Of a stretch of 64,000 bases of DNA, positions 26,500 through 38,900 are shown in pieces. The stretch lies in the NCBI GenBank assembly GCA_014338405.1, contig JTDE01001094.1:113275-177274 (forward strand), in the 5' to 3' direction. A program made the position numbers and the translations under genes. Origin of the DNA: Paragonimus skrjabini miyazakii. Taxonomy: Eukaryota; Platyhelminthes; Trematoda; Plagiorchiida; Troglotrematidae. Each line of letters opens with the position of its first letter. The first letter of the stretch is position 1. The notes under the pieces were generated by a model that saw only the letters and a program-made list of their open reading frames with translations, was not told where the DNA came from and did not search any database.

Positions 26500-26742
26500 A
26501 ATGAAGAGCAGATCACAACGCCAGGAAGATCGGAGGCTAGTAATGACAACTGGAAATGTGTATACACAATATGCCAGACATATCATTAATGGCAATGTTG
26601 CCAGGCTCTAGCCAAGGATGTGAATACACGGCAGCTGTGCAAAACAGGGTGTACGTCCGTTGTTTTGTACTTTCACATTCCTTATAACAGATGCCTTGCA
26701 ATAAGCAAGTTCTCAAACCAAGTGTCTTTTGGGGTCACAACA
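26500..26742 (+). repeat. 3' tail and probable LTR part of the gypsy relic
   Basis: Shares an ordered series of blocks with 35694-35926: AACGCCAGGAAGA, GTGTATAC or GTGTGTAC, ATGTGAAT, and finally CCAAGTGTCTTTTGGGGTCACAACA versus CCAAGCGTCTTTTGCGGTCACAACA. The shared end in CACAACA is a plausible LTR 3' terminus. The LTR 5' boundary could not be set. Confidence 0.6.
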
Positions 26743-26994
26743 TACGCCCCCTAGCGAATTTAGGCTTAATATAGCAGTGCTGACTGACGACACGGTAATC
26801 AATCATGCAAAGTGTGAGAATGACCAGCCAATGTTTGCGGTCTTCAACAAAATCCTGAAAAGCAGATAGATTAATAAAAGCTACGCCTGAGAGCTTTCGC
26901 AAAACGATAGGTTACTTTAATGAAGACATGCTTAGTGAGATTGTATGTATAGTTCCAACGAAGTCATCAATAGTAAGCTGTTACTTTCTACAAA

Positions 26995-29900
26995 TTAAAC
27001 ATTAACACCCAAAAGATCAACATCAACAGATGCGAACGAACTTACTGCAGAGTGAACGACCAGTAATTCCTCGGAGATGCTGTGGAACCGCTGACAAAGA
27101 ACTGCTAAAGAGGTGGCGACTTTAGCGAAGTTGGGATGCAAATGATCCTTCAATGCACGTGAAGCACCACCCTCTGTAACCTTCGGACCGGCACCCACAC
27201 GGTGAGCATACCAGCCTCGACGACGAGCACGTAACTCAAGCACACGCTTCAGGATCAGAATAGGGTGCCGTTTGAATACACGCAACTTAGCAACCATCTC
27301 TTGTATTTCCGGTGCAATATGCTGAATCCCAGCGGAGCCAATTAGCAGACGTAGGAGGTCGTTGGAACCCTGCAGCCGCAAACAAATGTGGATCGATGGA
27401 GAAGCAGACGAAAAAAGCAACTATGATTTTGGAGTGAACACCATAGAAACAGGAATTGTACGTCATAAATAATTGGAACATTATGACTGAAGCTTATGGT
27501 TATACTTGCACCCGTCAGATTTTAAGGACGATACTGCAGCAACCGCTGCATCTGACATTCAAATTATGAGATAACTGAATGTAACATGAAGCTAGACACA
27601 AAAGTGACGTTAAACACGCAGTTGTGATGGCTATAAAACGAGTACAATCATAAAAGCGTTCAGGAGCCAAAAACTGGAACCCTATTGTTCAATACGCACC
27701 GGTGTCTGTTTTATACAGGAATATCAGGTAAGCATATGAGGTTGATAACAGCATTCTACACTCACGATACAGGCAGAATGAACACTCGTGGGTGACCATC
27801 AGTCGAGTGTTCGTTCTTTCAAATGGCGAACTTCAGCAGTGCTTGGTTTCCACTTTCCAAATTAACTTTATGGAGGACAGTATCCCTTAGGGTCACCTAA
27901 AGATCTCAATGATCGTAGTGTTGAAATTTCTCCCCAGTGATGAACTGAATGATCTGGAGCATACATGTGGCACTGCTTTCCTCAGTCCATTCGTCAAATA
28001 CACAGAACACTGCATAAATAGAATGGCTAGTTGCATGGAATGTACTTCACACCTTTAAAATGGAAAGGGTAAATGTAAGACTAGATCATGCTACTCTTGT
28101 AACGGTATACTGTTAACCGTTTCAACTACTTGAGTAGCACAATGCTATTCAACAGTAAAACTGTTAACAAGACATCCACAATAGTGAACGCACATATTGT
28201 CCCAGCTGACCAACCTCACTGTGTCGTCGGAAAGATGTTCTGTTGTCAATGAAACAGATAGTACAAATGTATGTGTGGTCAATCCTGCTCTACGGCTCGT
28301 AAAATTGGACAGTTTACGACAAGAATGCGGATAAAAGAGGTTGAGTTTTATCACAGCTGGCTGCACTGAATAACCGACAGCAAGAGTGAATAAAACCAAA
28401 GGATACAATGTTTGATAAAGAGTTGTACAGACAAATCGCGGTGTCATATTACAGTGCATTTTCGTAGGCCAGAGAGCGAAAACTTTGTCGACAAAAGATG
28501 CCCCCAAGCGGCCAAACCATACAGGTAGTTAACAGAAGAGCGAAGTGTGAACAAATTGGGCTTCCGTTAGATTCAAACTGATGGCATGAATTGCCTTGCT
28601 TTGCTTCACGCAGCAGGTAATTTACTAACTGACCTCAAAAGCCGTGCTTACATCTCCGAAGTCATATTTGTTAACTTGATTATCTACCCATCCCTCTGTC
28701 AATCAGGAAAGGAACTGCCCAGATGAGAGTTCCTACGGAGCAACAGCTGAAATCCACCAACAAAACAGTTGTGTTGCAGTTATACAACTGTGTTAGGAGG
28801 CGCATCTTCTAACGACGCAGCCAGGACGTATCACGCCATACCGATCGACTGACCCAGTTTTGGGCGATATAACAGTAGATAGTAGTATGGTTCCGCTCAG
28901 CCAGTAAGATTGCAGCCGTGCGGCCGAATGCCTGTGCGCTATTTGGACTGCCTTCTCGTGTTTACTTTCTGATGCCCGCTTCTGTAATGTGATTTGTCAT
29001 AACATCCTGACTGCTATATATGACAGATTCATCTTATTCGTTCTGCGTCTGACCGTCATACATGATCGTCTTGTCTGATTTGCTCTGAGCGTTGTCTGTC
29101 ATGTACGGTAATCCCTAAGCCCTGTATATTTGGAACCCGTATGGCCTAATTCTGACTTGGTTCTTTAACAAACAATGTTGCAACGTCTCTCTTCCTTGCT
29201 TTCGGGCCAAACGAGCGCGTATCAATAGCAACGATCCAATACACTGATCACTGGTATGGCAGATTTTCTGAGTTACAAGAGACACACAAGTGAACTTAAA
29301 CCAGATCTTTTTTAAGCTGATAGATCAACCGCAATATGCATCACTAACACAGTTTGGATAATGTTTAAATTTTGTTCGCAGGGCGCGTCAGAAGAAGCGA
29401 TAAAACCATTATGTATGCGCTCTGACTGGACGACGATGAACACGGTAACCAAAACATGATCTCCCTCAAACCAATAGTTTATAAAGTTGGGCACACAGAC
29501 GGTCGTTCCCCAAATACACCAACTCAGCTAGACACGTAGAACCGAAATGGAACAACCAGAAATAAGTTAGGCCCTGTGTTTGGTATCTAACATTAATACG
29601 GTTGCTAGCCATTTGAAAATAAGCACATATCATCACCAACATAGCAGCCAAGAGTCTGATCAGGAGGTACTGTAGCTCGCGTCGCCGTTCACCTCAACAG
29701 TGAGGTGGAATGTCCTAGAGGAAGGTTGAAAATTAATAAAAGACTAGGCGGTAGAACTAGAAGTGGTATGGATGCAGGTACGCCATTGACTGCGAAACAC
29801 CACCCTTTCTGATGGCGTTTCTAAGCAGCGATTTGGGTGATCACGAGGATCCCAACCAAGCAGATGACACCAACTCACTTTGTTTAGCGGAGCAGTCAAA

Positions 29901-32900
29901 GTTCTCATATTTCGTGACCACGTTGTTACTTGACCATCACCTGGTTTCGCCCAACTGTTGGTGATCTTAGTATATAATGCCCGGTACGATAAACGATCAA
30001 ATGGCATACGGAGTACGTGACTGAATCATCGCAGCTGCCAACCGCTATGAGGGTCACTATCTCTACCAGTGCTTCTTTTATCATTCAAAGTTTTTATCTG
30101 AAGGGCCGAATTAGAAGAAATGCCAAAAGAGCATCACCCTGCAAAAAGTTATCGTAGTTTTGGCGTCAGTGATATGCAATGGTGTTTGAATGCGCTTCAT
30201 GAAATACAAAAACTGATTCAATTAAACAATACGGATTCCATATATATATATATTATATATAGCCAGTACTGCACTACAGAATCAATTACTGTAATTTGTG
30301 AAGCGCATTCAAACAGCATTGCATACTGCTAACGCTAAAACAATGGTAACATTTTTCAAGATGCTGCTCTTTCACCACTTCATCCATCTAATTCGGCTTT
30401 TCACATAGAAACTTTGAATACAGTAGGCAAACGAATTCGTCTTGGAAGACAGTGAATGACTCAAAATAGGAATGTAACTTACAAAATACTTTATACGCTG
30501 TCTTTAGGGGATCTTCGTACCGTAGCTTATTTCAAGTTGAGTATCACTCAAAATTGCTCGCAGTTGTCGCAGTTCCACAGACTTTCGAAAAGAAGGACTA
30601 TATACAAGTTTCGCTCTTGTTAGAGCTCATCAGCACCGCTTATCTGTGTCTGACGGTTGTCTCAGAAAAGCGTGATCGGAGTTCTAGTCCCGGTGGTGGG
30701 AAAGATACGCACAACTGACGAGCTCTGACAAGAGCGAAACCCGAGTATACTACTTCTTTTCAAGAGGGGCTGACTGGAAAGTCTACGGGAATGCGACAGT
30801 TGTGATCAACTGTGAGTGACGTTCGACTTATTTATTAATTTCAACGTGTTGTCATATATTCTTTTACATATAGTCACCTCATTGATTTTGTTGTAATTTT
30901 GTCCACTTTCCGCATAAAACTAGTCCGAACGATTTGTTCTAACAGCGTTACGCATTGACGTGTCCGAGTAATACACGACTTTGAGTAATTGAAAACATGC
31001 GCCTTCTGTATGTAGGCACCTGATGTTCCACGTACAGCGATTGAAATATGTCATCTTCAAGGGAGGTGATCGTGAATTTCACGTAGGCTTGTAGTTTTTT
31101 TTTGTTGGCTTTACTACACAACAGCTGATTAATGTCATTCCGTAAAGGAATGCAAATACTTCATGAGGTGTACAAATGTTCCCTTTTAAATCAATGACAA
31201 TCCTTCTAACAACACATATGTGGTGGGTAAAACATTCCGATAAGATTAGTTTTGAGATCAAACATCCGTTACGTTTGGACCCTACATTACATAAAATGTC
31301 TGTGCTTCATACAACACACTCTTACGTATACAAGTTGCATCGTTATTGTCCTGTAACAAACACACTTTCAATGCAACACGGTATTTCTCAACGTTTTTGA
31401 ACAAAAAATTAGTAGCAAAGTTGCTAGAGTAGTGTATATGAAAACGTTGAATATTCATCAAGCTAGGTGACGAGAGAAAACGCATGAGGTTCTAAGCATA
31501 TAACTGCATCAAGTTACAAATGAGGAAAAGCAGTCCACTAAATGTGAAAACGCTTATTTTCTGTTATCTGCAAATAAATTAGGCAACCGTATGCACGGAC
31601 AGTCCGCAATTGTCGCTTAATCCTCTTAATCCTGGATCATCTGTGATGAGAATATCGAATTTCAAAACTATTTCCACAGAAATGTAAACAACTGAACAGG
31701 TCTGATCAAGTAGTTTTAGATGCTTCATGGGTCGCCATCATTCTACGAATAAATGGGAACAGGACTAGCATTAAAGCGCCACAGATAAACGTGTGGATCA
31801 CAAATAGGAAACATACTCCGTGCATGAGTAATGTTCTAGAATCTCGAAGATATCGTTCAAAAGGCACTTCTTTCAACAGTCCCAATCTGCCAGTGAGTTG
31901 CACACAGTGGTTGCAACCGGACCACAAAGCTTCAGTGGAGAAAATCTGCAAGGTTCGAAACAACGATATTTGGGTTCATCAGATACAAACAAGCATTGGA
32001 AAATCGGTGGTTACTATTATATATTAAACCCACAACAGTAAAACCTTGCAGTTTGTACTAACTTTGAGTGCAGCCATTTCCAAACTGAGATCACGCTGCG
32101 GTTGGGCATCTAGAAGACCTGTTAGGTAGAACACGCCCGATTCCATCGCATAGACATTTAGAGCGAGTTCAGCAAGCTTAGCCTGTACCAACTCGTAATC
32201 GCCGAGCGGGCGACCGAACTGATGTCGCTGCAAACAGTGTTCCGTCACATATGAGATCAGATATCGTAGTAAGCCACAACAAGAGGCTGCCAGGTTTAGA
32301 CGCTCTCGGTCGATCGCGTTTTGTGCCAACTATCAAGAGAAAAAAGAAAGTATTACTGTGACGGAGCGTGAGTTTTATTTTCATTTCCAAGTATATAAGT
32401 CGTGTATATATCTTCTTGGGCTTTTGGCTCATGCGTTCACTTCATGTTGCATGAAGCTGATCCACAGATAGCCGACACCAAAAGGTTTGAAAAGCCTGCT
32501 ACACTGTTACCTAAACCTATTCTGTGCAAAGTCAGACGATAAGAAAGGCAGTATAAATAACAAAAGAAATCAAACAAAAGAGTGAAGTTAAATGGCACAG
32601 AAACGAGATGCAACGACACTTGGTTTCCATAACTTCTTTGACAAACTATTGGACCGTAAAACAAATGATAGTTTAGGACACCAATTCACGAAACAGGCGT
32701 GATTAGATGAAGGAAATGTAAAACCATGAAAGCTTATAGTAAGGCAAAAGGCCCAAACAAACAGCAGGTAATTGTTAGATAAATCCGCAAATCGTCCACA
32801 TTGAGTAAATACGCAAAATCATTCTATATAAATTTACACGAAATATTCGGACAAACGTTTAACATCTGTTCAAACAGAATTACTTGGATTTCTAGGTCTG

Positions 32901-35900
32901 TTCCATGAAAACAGCTGGGTATAGTTTCTTTGTCAATTGGATACCTAAGACCATTGATAAGGTTGACTTTCAAAGTACGTAAGCGATAGTCAATCATAAT
33001 TTTTATTTGAAACATTCTGCGAAAGGGCGACCTCGTACGCCAGATGAACCTGGGAAAGTCGACGGATAGCGTCCATAGTATTAGGCCATATTGAACAACT
33101 GATTAGGTCCTTGATAAACTTCACCTTTGTGTAAAGCTTGCGGTTGGATGAGCATGCATTAAATAACGCAAGCGAGAGTGGTTTTGAAAGGTGTGTTGGC
33201 ATCTGAAACAACCGTCTGTTCCAGATGGATACGACCACGCACTAATCACCAAACCCATAACTATCGATCGACAGCAGATGACTATAAAAACCAAACTGTG
33301 ATTAGGAACGGTTGACAGAAACGGGACGAAACAGAGGACAATCAGTAACCAACTAGGAATGGCGGCAAAACCTCTGAACTGGACACAGGATCACTGATTC
33401 GAAACAACCAAAGTCCAACCGGGCGAATAGAAATACCATGTAATAGCCAGCAACCAACAACTGACTAGCAAACAGGATTATGCTAGACGATCGATAAGCC
33501 TCATTTTACACAGAATATGTTTTGGTCAAAACTCAGTTCTCACTGTGTATCCTTTGAGAGGGAAACACAAAGAGCTACTTCATTAAAAAATTCCTATGAA
33601 CAGCCATCGGTGACAAAAACCACTGATTGTACACTGAGACGCATATAGTCAATCCTCAACTACAAACAACCCTACACGGCATGTTTAGAAATAAGTTCGA
33701 AACAGCTTAAAATCTAGTTCGTGTATGCGGGAAAATATGAGAACAAAACCTATTACCAGACATTTGATAAGCGGTAGCCAAACTACACCTACACATCCCA
33801 CTTGCCTAGAGAACCTTCAAACAGACATGGAAATAAGAGTGTCTACAACTGTTCACGTTGTTATTATGCAAGCGCATTACAAGAAAAAGTTTATTGTTAA
33901 ACGAAACTTACTTGAAGGCCATTGCCCACCACCCCCAACAGATCCGAAGCCGGAACTTTAACATTATCCAGGACCAGATTGGTCGCTGAAAAAAGCATGA
34001 AATAATGAAGGAGATGGGCAATCAAGAAATCAAGTTACCATTAGCACCGCGAAGACCAAGCGTGTCCAGCACATCAGTGAATTGGACTCCAGGAGTTGAA
34101 CGATCAACAATAAATGCTGCATAATTCTTAGAGTTGTCCTAAAAATAATTAAAAGAAGCCGATTAAAAGGAATTATATCAAAACACAACTAAATGAAGCA
34201 CGGAAAACAGGTACAATCCAGCGCGGATGACTAACTCATACACGATCAAGACGAATGTTTCGCATTTTCAAACCTCTCTGTCCAGATTATATATCTGATC
34301 ATTTAATTTTCATAGAAAACAGTACGTGCCGAGTATTGTAACCATACGACAATTGAATAGCTTGAGTCGATCAATGCAGCCAGTGCAGCATCAGGAATCG
34401 GGCGCATGAAATGGTTACGCCTAACACGCTGTAGTTTGATTGTACAACAACAGAGGCAAGGAATATCGTAAAGAAGTATAGTGGTCACAGGCAATGAGTC
34501 CACTGGCGTCCACTGCACGCAGTAGACATGCAGTTGAATCGCTGGAAAACACAGGAACATTGAATGTATTGTCTTTCACATCGAACTGGTAAAACAATCC
34601 ATCGCAATGAGCAGATGTAAGTTATGTTGCAACTTCATCTCTTATATAGCAAGACGTCTGTGTTCACGGAAAAGACAAAAATACATGCGGGTTGACTACT
34701 GCTCAGTTACTACAATCCGAAGGGAGAAATTAAAAAGAAGTATATATAAGTACAGTTGAACTATTTTGGATTGATCGCATATATTCACCCAAGTCTGTTA
34801 TGTGCAGTACCTACTGGGATCTCCGAAAAGGTCTTGTATATGGAAAATCAAATAGTGGTTTATAAGCAGTATGAATTATGCTTTCAAAAGGGTGATGATG
34901 ACTCGTCTTGCACACAACACTGAGTTACGATGTACGGTATCCAGAAACATAAGTTCTCACAGAACGCGTACCCCAGTTACAAAGGAACTACGTACCAGAA
35001 ACTAATAGTTGGGCATTTGTTTTATGAAACAGGCTTCCATTGCATAGCCGTTTCTACCTGTAGTTGGCAGAATCATACTAGTTGATATACACTAAAACGA
35101 ACATTCTGTTAATTTTGGAACATATTTTTTGCCATTATCTTCTACATGTAAGTAAGTCGTCTTGCAGCAGATTGTATGCCCGAAGCGGAATTAAACAAAA
35201 TTGGGCTCATGGAAACCAGAAAACCATGACATTGGGGTTTTAATCGCATGCTGCTGAGAACCAAGCGAGATGTTTTGAGAACATCACATGAAATGTAAAG
35301 ACGTTTAGTTACGATGAACACATTTGGTAGCAACGTTACTACATGCGTTAGTAACTTTGCCGAGGGGCTTCAGGAACCACAATAATTTGCGAAATATCTC
35401 ATTAGTGTCTTTGGCACAGAAACAAATTTCTGTGTACCTGAGACGGTAAACTGTCAGATTCACGGTATGTGTACACCACAGACACCCATGGATGACCATA
35501 ATGAGAGAATCGTTCGGTGTGCATCGTCTAGGGACCACAGTGACCTCACTGTTGTTATCACTGGGACCGAATTCAGAAATTACTTAACGCACCTGGCGTG
35601 TTCTTCATTAATTCATATTGTTGTACGACAGGCAGTTTCGTTGAGTAATATACTACTCACAAGTAGAATATTACCCACAGGCGACAATCAGGAACAAAAG
35701 AGCCAGCTCCGAACGCCAGGAAGACGACGGACAAGAAGAGACTATCGGAATAGTGTGTACGCGCCACGACAGAAGTTCCACCAAGGCGAATGACAATGAT
35801 GTATGTGAATGCATGTCTGACGTGCAAATGAGTGTATGCGTTTATGGTTTGATTTTTGACATGACCTATACGGCAGTTTGCGCAGCAAACGAATTTTCAG

Positions 35901-38900
35901 GCCAAGCGTCTTTTGCGGTCACAACAATGTGACATCTACATGCTCCCAAAAAGATGGTATACTTGGTGAGTGTACACAAACGCCAAATTTTAACTTGCGA
36001 ACAGAGTAAATGGTAGGTAGTTTGAATAGTAAATATCGAGTACTTTTGTGAGTGTGTTCTTGATCAGACACTTATAACTGACACGTTTGTCCGTGTCTAC
36101 ACTAATAACCGCGTTGAAACGTCATATTTGGTAACTCAACGAGGTTAGCTGTTTTATGAAATTTCACCCTACCTGTCGAACACGGCTGATACCTGTACCC
36201 TCCTCTCTAGCATCCACCCCACTTCCACACATACACACACTATACCGCTCTTAGTTTGGATCTGTCATTGGTCACGAACACTGTCAAACGAAAAGGCTAT
36301 CAGGCTCTCTTTCACGTGTTCACGTTATTGGAAGTCTGAAACGGGAATGAACCAACACATAGTGATCGGACTCAGTGACACGAACTAAGCAGTACACGGC
36401 ACCACCGAGAGGATACTGTCTCCGAGACTCGTACAACTTCATCCAGCAAGGGATTACCTTCACATCAACCTCTACCTCAGTCACTCTACGCAAGCCTCCA
36501 CGTGCTCAATCAGTGATTCACAATATTCATTTGTATGGTGCTATCAGGATTTTGATACGTTCAAATAACTCGTTATCTAATTTGTTTTTCGCTTACATTT
36601 GGAACACTGCTATTTATGTGTTATATATAGGTATTTTTTCATTGGAATTTTCTTTTGATTATTAGTAAATTTCGTGCCAATAATTAATCGTACACATACT
36701 CCACTGTTTAGCAAGTTGCAGCATCATACCAAGGTGGCTTAGTAAATAACTCCTCAAGTTTTACTTCTTTTTTCGGACTAAGAGTACTTCATGCCACCCT
36801 AGAAGGCTGTAGATTGTAAACATGTAAACATTCACGGGGTTCAAATTGAGATGTCATCTTTCAACACACTGATGTAATAATCATATATTTGACAAGATAC
36901 CAACTTACAAAAGGAGGTGCATCCAGATTCTGACAGAATGTGTGTAAACGGATGTCTCTAGAGACTGAAAACCAAGCATGCTGTGAATAGCCCCCTCGTG
37001 TTAAATATGATGTAGCAATTCTGGTGCATCCTGTTTGCATACGAAATGTGCCGTCTTTCTTCAGCCGTCAAATGGGAGCCAAAACAAGCAAACCATAGCA
37101 ACCAGCCCTCAATGCAATATAAAAGGTGTACGCAAAAAACAATCCTGATTCACAGCAGGCAGCTGTGCACACTACAAATCACAGGCATTCTTGAATTGCG
37201 ATCGGCTTTTTCTTATCCTCATTCATGTACGATTAATATGGCGATGAGTTCCTTTTGTTCAATCCATGGCAAAGAAAAGTACAAGACCGAGGAACTTCAG
37301 ATCAATCATTCAATTATGTGATGAAATCTCATTAAGAACATATAATGGCTGTGAACTTGCCCCATTCACGTGTGACCTTTAGGAACTGCAAATGTGCATA
37401 AACAACGCATATCGGTTGAGATTAATGTATACAAATATGGACACCTGGTACAAATTGAAGACGCACAACAGTAGGATCAACTTAGTTTTAGAAAAAAAGA
37501 TGCATCCGGATTGGGACAAGTGGTTTATGGAACAATTCAGAGATTACTACATATAAGGAGCTTGAGTGAATAATCCGTCTTTAATCTGACCAAGTAGTAA
37601 AATAATGTGAACCATCGTTTGTTTAAAGTGACAAAAATAGTTCGACAGTGTGATAAGTGGGCAGAACTTAGATCAACGACTCAGCGGCAAGTTTTCGAAA
37701 AGTTTGTCACTTGTGACCAAAACAATAATGAATGAAATTTTGTATACGAGCACCGAAGAAAACAAAATTAAGTGAAAAAGTCATCAATAAGTTGATAGCT
37801 TGCACAACAATGATTACGGCACGCATCAAGAAGGCCAACAAGCCGAGTAGTCACGTGATCTCTAACCTGGTAATCGATATCCATGGGTATAACTGGCCCA
37901 TGACTACGTTATTGCCCAGTCGTTTAACAAATCATTTGAACACCCGTGGTGTTCATATGTGATAAACATTTTGATAGAACATAGGGAACGCAACGCAACC
38001 ACCACACGCAGTGAATTCTACTACCTACTCATCTTATAGTGTAGTTGAGGTTTCGCAATACGCACGCTGTCACACAGCCACGTTGGCATAGTGGCGGCAA
38101 AGGGCCCACGGATCTTTAAATTCCAACATACACGAATGTGTTTATACCATTGGGTGTATGAGGTATCCACAAGCGTAGTGCTTCACTATTGTACCGCGAC
38201 ACATGTGCGTATCTCTGAAAATGTTCTCTGGATCGAACGTAATGTGGTCTGGTTTAATTCGTCCAAAAGGCATGTCGATAAATTGAACCACCTTAACAAA
38301 GAAACGAAAACTGGAACAATCCACGAAGCAAGTCGCTTTCATTGCAAAATTAAGCAAACTTTAGAACCAAGAAGGTCGTCCATCAGTATACACCTAGCTG
38401 ACAAAGCAATTACCGTGTTTATGAGTAGCTTAATATGCTTGTAAAATATACTGGACACCCAAAGTACACTAGTGGGAGACTACATGGCATACATTCTACA
38501 CACATTTACGTCCGATTACTGATCCGTACTCGCTCATAGTAGCTTGTGAAACTGTTACTACTCGGGGTTTGGTGAGTACCAAATTAACTGGAAAATGCAA
38601 TGTCAGATGTTAAATGGTTCCTATAGTTACGTGTGAGTCTGAGGCTGTCTGAACGCTTTTATGTGTGTAAGAAATGGAATCAACAGTCATTTTCATTCTA
38701 TTGTATGAGATAATTCAAATGAGATATGAGTCTTCCAAACAGACCAGATGGAACACCTGGGACAACACAAACCTCAGCAGTTTGAGACGACTGAACACGA
38801 GCGAAGACAATAAGATGAGTAGCGACTGCTCCGTTGGTGACCCATACTTTGTGGCCAGAAAGTGTGTATGTTTGTCCGTTAGCGTCCAGCACGGCTCTTG

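Larger units (their letters stand above)
23944..26742 (+). mobile_element. Decayed Ty3/gypsy retrotransposon (pol and 3' end)
   Basis: The + strand holds the reverse transcriptase N-terminus, RT connection, RNase H and integrase in Ty3/gypsy order, with many frameshifts and stops. The 3' end is drawn at 26742, where TTTTGGGGTCACAACA ends in CA as an LTR would. The same tail sequence recurs at 35926. No 5' LTR or gag is visible, so the copy is 5'-truncated or too diverged. It lies just downstream of the recognised part of the ACAD9-like gene and in the opposite orientation. Confidence 0.82.
30555..30805. mobile_element. Head-to-head pair of SMalpha-like hammerhead elements
   Basis: An imperfect inverted repeat. 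Reading outward in both directions, each arm has GATA(A/C)GC, a hammerhead core, a TTCTTTTC block and AAAGTCT-(G/A)-GG-A-TGCGACA. The centre carries a pol III B-box-like GAGTTCTAGTCC. Hammerhead core plus pol III box is the hallmark of the SMalpha SINEs of schistosomes. Similar cores occur in Penelope-like elements. The element limits are approximate. Confidence 0.65.

Noticed and set aside
28145..28507. 120-codon minus-strand frame in ACAD9-like intron 9
   Set aside because: No domain, no matching splice phase, and family sequence is continuous across the flanking exons.
28790..29220. Possible old LTR (TGTTAGGAGG start, TATATATGA inside)
   Set aside because: Neither an end nor a second copy or target duplication could be found.
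32990..33238. 82-codon minus-strand frame in ACAD9-like intron 7, considered as an exon
   Set aside because: Exons 7 and 8 join in phase and encode contiguous family sequence without it; it shows no dehydrogenase motif.
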